Translations under genes and position numbers: made by a program
NCBI GenBank assembly: GCA_031547595.1
Contig: JAVBRU010000076.1
Span: 1-25,031, forward strand
Source: JAVBRU01 sp031547595
Lineage (GTDB): Bacteria; Bacillota; Clostridia; Christensenellales; Aristaeellaceae
Reading direction: 5' to 3'
Length of the DNA stretch: 25,031 nucleotides
The notes under the pieces: model-generated
Told to the model about the DNA's origin: nothing
What the model saw: the letters and a program-made list of their open reading frames with translations, nothing else
The model's database searches: none
Shown here: positions 23,119 through 25,031 of the stretch, one piece after another
Numbering within the stretch: position 1 is the first letter of the stretch
How the letters are laid out: every line of letters starts with the position of its first letter

Positions 23119-24888
23119 ATGCAGGATTATCAGGCGGCAGCCAAACAATTTGTGACGGAAGAAACACAGTTCCATCTGGGCGTTATTCCCACCGAGCAAT
23201 CCAACCCTTTAACCCGCACCCTCAGTGCCACCATTGCCAAGGATACCGCCGCGGGCGTTAAAATGATTTTGTCGGCGGATAAATACATCCCCAGCGTGTC
23301 GCAGACCTGCTTTGAATCCCAGGATTTTGAGGATCTGGTGGCGGATATCGAGCGCGTGATTGATCAGCGCAAAACCGTTTTACTGTCCTCCGTGGGCGCT
23401 TCGGGGCGCATGGCGCTGCAGTTGGATGCCACGTGGCGTCTGTTCTGGACAAGCCTCACCCAGCGTATCCCGGACCGCCGCGAGGAGTTCCTGGCGATCG
23501 CCAACTGCTGCAACAGCCTTACCACCGGCGGCGACCGTGCGATGGTGCGCTCTGTTGAAAACTTTGAAGATTATATGACCTTTGGCGCAGAGCAGATCAA
23601 AGAAGCCGGCGTTGGCGTTGGCGATGTGGTGATCGCGCTGTCCGAGTGCGGCCTGTCTGCCAGCATCAATGGCTCTGCGCTGGAGGCCGACAACCGTGGC
23701 TGCCGCACGTATTATATGTTCTGCAACCCCAAGGATGTGCTGTGCAAGTACCTCGACCGCACCCGCGTGGTGTTCGAGCGCGAGAATATCATCCATATGC
23801 CGCTGTTTGTGGGCAATATGGCGGTGTCTGGCTCCACCCGCATGCAGGTGACCACTGTGGAACTGCTGGTAGCTGGCGCGGTGCTGGAAATGGGCAGTTG
23901 GCGCTGGCTGCAAAAGAACCTCTCCGCGCAGGAACTGGCCGCTGTGGGCGCAACTGCGCTGGAAAAAGAAGAGTATGTGCAGCAGTTTATCGCATTGTCT
24001 GCGCAGCTGTCCAGCGGTGCGGCACTGAGGGGTCTGGCGCAGGCTGTGGAGTTGGAGGCCGCCACCTACGAGAGAGGGGGCTTAGTCACCTACGCCACCC
24101 ACGAATATCTGCAGGATATCATGACTGATACCACCGAGCGTCAGCCCACCTTTACGCTGCCGCCTTTCCGCAAGTTTGCCGATCATGAAAGCCCCATCAG
24201 CTGGGCGTACGTGAAGGATCCCTGCTATCCCAGCGATGTGGCGTGGCAGCATGTGTTCCGCCGCCCCATCAAGGGCCTGGAATGGAAGACCGACGATTAT
24301 ATCCGCATGGGTGCGGCGCAGGGCATCATCGACAATCCCCCCAAGGTGGGTGGGGACGAATTATTGCAGTACTGCATCGGTTGGGAAGACGATCCCTCCC
24401 GCTACGAGCGTCAGCCCTCCTTGCTGGTGTGTATCGATATTGATGGCTCTGCCAACCGCCAGGTGGTGGACTGGTACAGGAAGAACATCAAAAACTTCAA
24501 CTCCGGCATCACGCTTCGCCTGGGCAATATCCCGCAGAACACCCTGGAAGAGGGCGAAATCCGCGTGCCCGTCATCGTGCCGCAGACGCTCATGAACGTG
24601 CTGCCCCACGTGATGGTGAAGCTGGCGTTCAACGTGCTTTCCACCGCTACCATGGCCAAGATGGGCCGCGTGTGGGGCAACTGGATGATCCAGGTGCTGC
24701 CCACCAACAAGAAGCTGATCGACCGCTCCACCCGCATCATTGCCAGCCTCGCCAACATTCCCTACGAGCAGGCGTGCGAAGAATTCTTCAAGAGTTACTA
24801 CGCCCGTCCCGCTGGCCAGGAATACAAGGAAAGCTATGTGGTGGAGACACTGCGCCGTCTGGGTTTTGACCCGAAAGCGGATTTTTGA
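23119..24888 (+). CDS. Double-SIS-domain sugar-phosphate-binding protein, MurQ/GKRP-like
   Basis: The 589-residue protein starts like N-acetylmuramate 6-phosphate etherase (PTEQSNPLT, residues 24-32) but is nearly twice MurQ length. SIS domain 1 has SVGASGRMALQLDA (about 91-104), TGGDRAMVRSVENFED (136-151) and SGSTRM (237-242). A second region (about 285-500) looks like a diverged second SIS domain. The C-terminus has LSTATMAKMGRVWGNWM (507-523) and a small helical ending, as in MurQ. The size, GGDRxxVxSxExxED and C-terminal motif resemble animal glucokinase regulatory protein. The MurQ DASE glutamate is absent (DATWRLFW here), so etherase activity is doubtful. The ATG at 23119 is preferred: GGAGGG lies 7 bases upstream, while the ATG at 23104 has no ribosome binding site. 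The ligand is probably a sugar phosphate. Confidence 0.8.
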   Translation: MQDYQAAAKQFVTEETQFHLGVIPTEQSNPLTRTLSATIAKDTAAGVKMILSADKYIPSVSQTCFESQDFEDLVADIERVIDQRKTVLLSSVGASGRMALQLDATWRLFWTSLTQRIPDRREEFLAIANCCNSLTTGGDRAMVRSVENFEDYMTFGAEQIKEAGVGVGDVVIALSECGLSASINGSALEADNRGCRTYYMFCNPKDVLCKYLDRTRVVFERENIIHMPLFVGNMAVSGSTRMQVTTVELLVAGAVLEMGSWRWLQKNLSAQELAAVGATALEKEEYVQQFIALSAQLSSGAALRGLAQAVELEAATYERGGLVTYATHEYLQDIMTDTTERQPTFTLPPFRKFADHESPISWAYVKDPCYPSDVAWQHVFRRPIKGLEWKTDDYIRMGAAQGIIDNPPKVGGDELLQYCIGWEDDPSRYERQPSLLVCIDIDGSANRQVVDWYRKNIKNFNSGITLRLGNIPQNTLEEGEIRVPVIVPQTLMNVLPHVMVKLAFNVLSTATMAKMGRVWGNWMIQVLPTNKKLIDRSTRIIASLANIPYEQACEEFFKSYYARPAGQEYKESYVVETLRRLGFDPKADF

Positions 24889-25031
24889 TGATACTGAGCA
24901 TGAAATCGTATACCATCCTTGGCAATGCGCCCTTTGCCGCTGCAGAACTTGCGGCGTACTTGCAGCGCATCACTGGCCGCGCCCCCGCCCTCGCGGGGGG
25001 CGGCCTTCCTATTATTATTGAGGCGGGGGAG
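24888..25031 (+). CDS. Start of a probable glycoside hydrolase (N-terminal domain, partial)
   Basis: The frame is open from the ATG at 24888 to the window end (48 codons). It overlaps the stop of the SIS gene by one base, so the two are probably co-translated; an ATG at 24900 is an alternative start. The sequence SYTILGNAPFAAAELAAYLQRITG, then PIIIEAGE, matches the beta-alpha-beta N-terminal domain found before the catalytic barrel in GH67, GH20 and DUF4838-type proteins (family-typical A..EL..yl..itG pattern, then I.I). That would fit a glycan-degrading role beside the SIS protein and transporter, but too little is present to name the enzyme. Confidence 0.6.
   Translation, partial: MILSMKSYTILGNAPFAAAELAAYLQRITGRAPALAGGGLPIIIEAGE

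Overview
The window is about 25 kb of fairly GC-rich bacterial DNA. It has strong AGGAGG-type ribosome binding sites, consensus sigma-70/SigA promoters and tightly packed operons. The gene set fits an anaerobic, carbohydrate-fermenting member of the Clostridia (Bacillota): a folD-xseA-xseB-ispA cluster followed by a DUF212 protein, a NifS-ThiI pair, several CUT1 sugar transporters without their own ATPase, and a GlpA-like plus NAD-linked flavoprotein pair. The signal peptides of both solute-binding proteins lack a lipobox. I recall this from some gut Clostridia such as Christensenellales relatives, but the assignment is only a guess.

Layout. (1) Bases 2-5715, plus strand: a housekeeping operon with the folD end, both exonuclease VII subunits, farnesyl diphosphate synthase, a DUF212 membrane protein, an unknown membrane protein, a cysteine desulfurase and ThiI for tRNA 4-thiouridine. 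(2) Bases 5716-6243: a multi-hairpin repeat (copy A), a MITE-like palindrome, then a promoter with a LacI-type operator. (3) Bases 6244-11834: a sugar-uptake and phosphorolysis operon (solute-binding protein, two permeases, GH65 phosphorylase). (4) Bases 11835-12237: repeat copies B and C, tail to tail between converging operons. (5) Bases 12238-14971, minus strand: two flavoproteins resembling the anaerobic glycerol-3-phosphate oxidising module. (6) Bases 14972-15136: a divergent promoter region. (7) Bases 15137-18996: lacI-type regulator, xylA and xylB, closed by a clear terminator. (8) Bases 18997-22990: a long regulatory region and an LplB-LplC-solute-binding-protein transporter. (9) Bases 23055-25031: a promoter, a double-SIS protein related to MurQ and to animal glucokinase regulatory protein (GKRP), and the start of a gene resembling a glycoside hydrolase N-terminus.

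Taken together, the right-hand 19 kb is a carbohydrate-utilisation region. One transporter feeds a phosphorylase that would release a sugar 1-phosphate from an alpha-linked disaccharide. A xylose module sends xylose to xylulose 5-phosphate. A second transporter sits next to a sugar-phosphate-binding SIS protein and a probable glycosidase. The transporters must borrow an ATPase encoded elsewhere.

The two most unusual items are the covarying multi-hairpin element found directly after three gene or operon ends, and the bacterial GKRP-like protein that appears to lack a MurQ catalytic glutamate. No tRNA, rRNA, CRISPR array or transposase gene was recognised.
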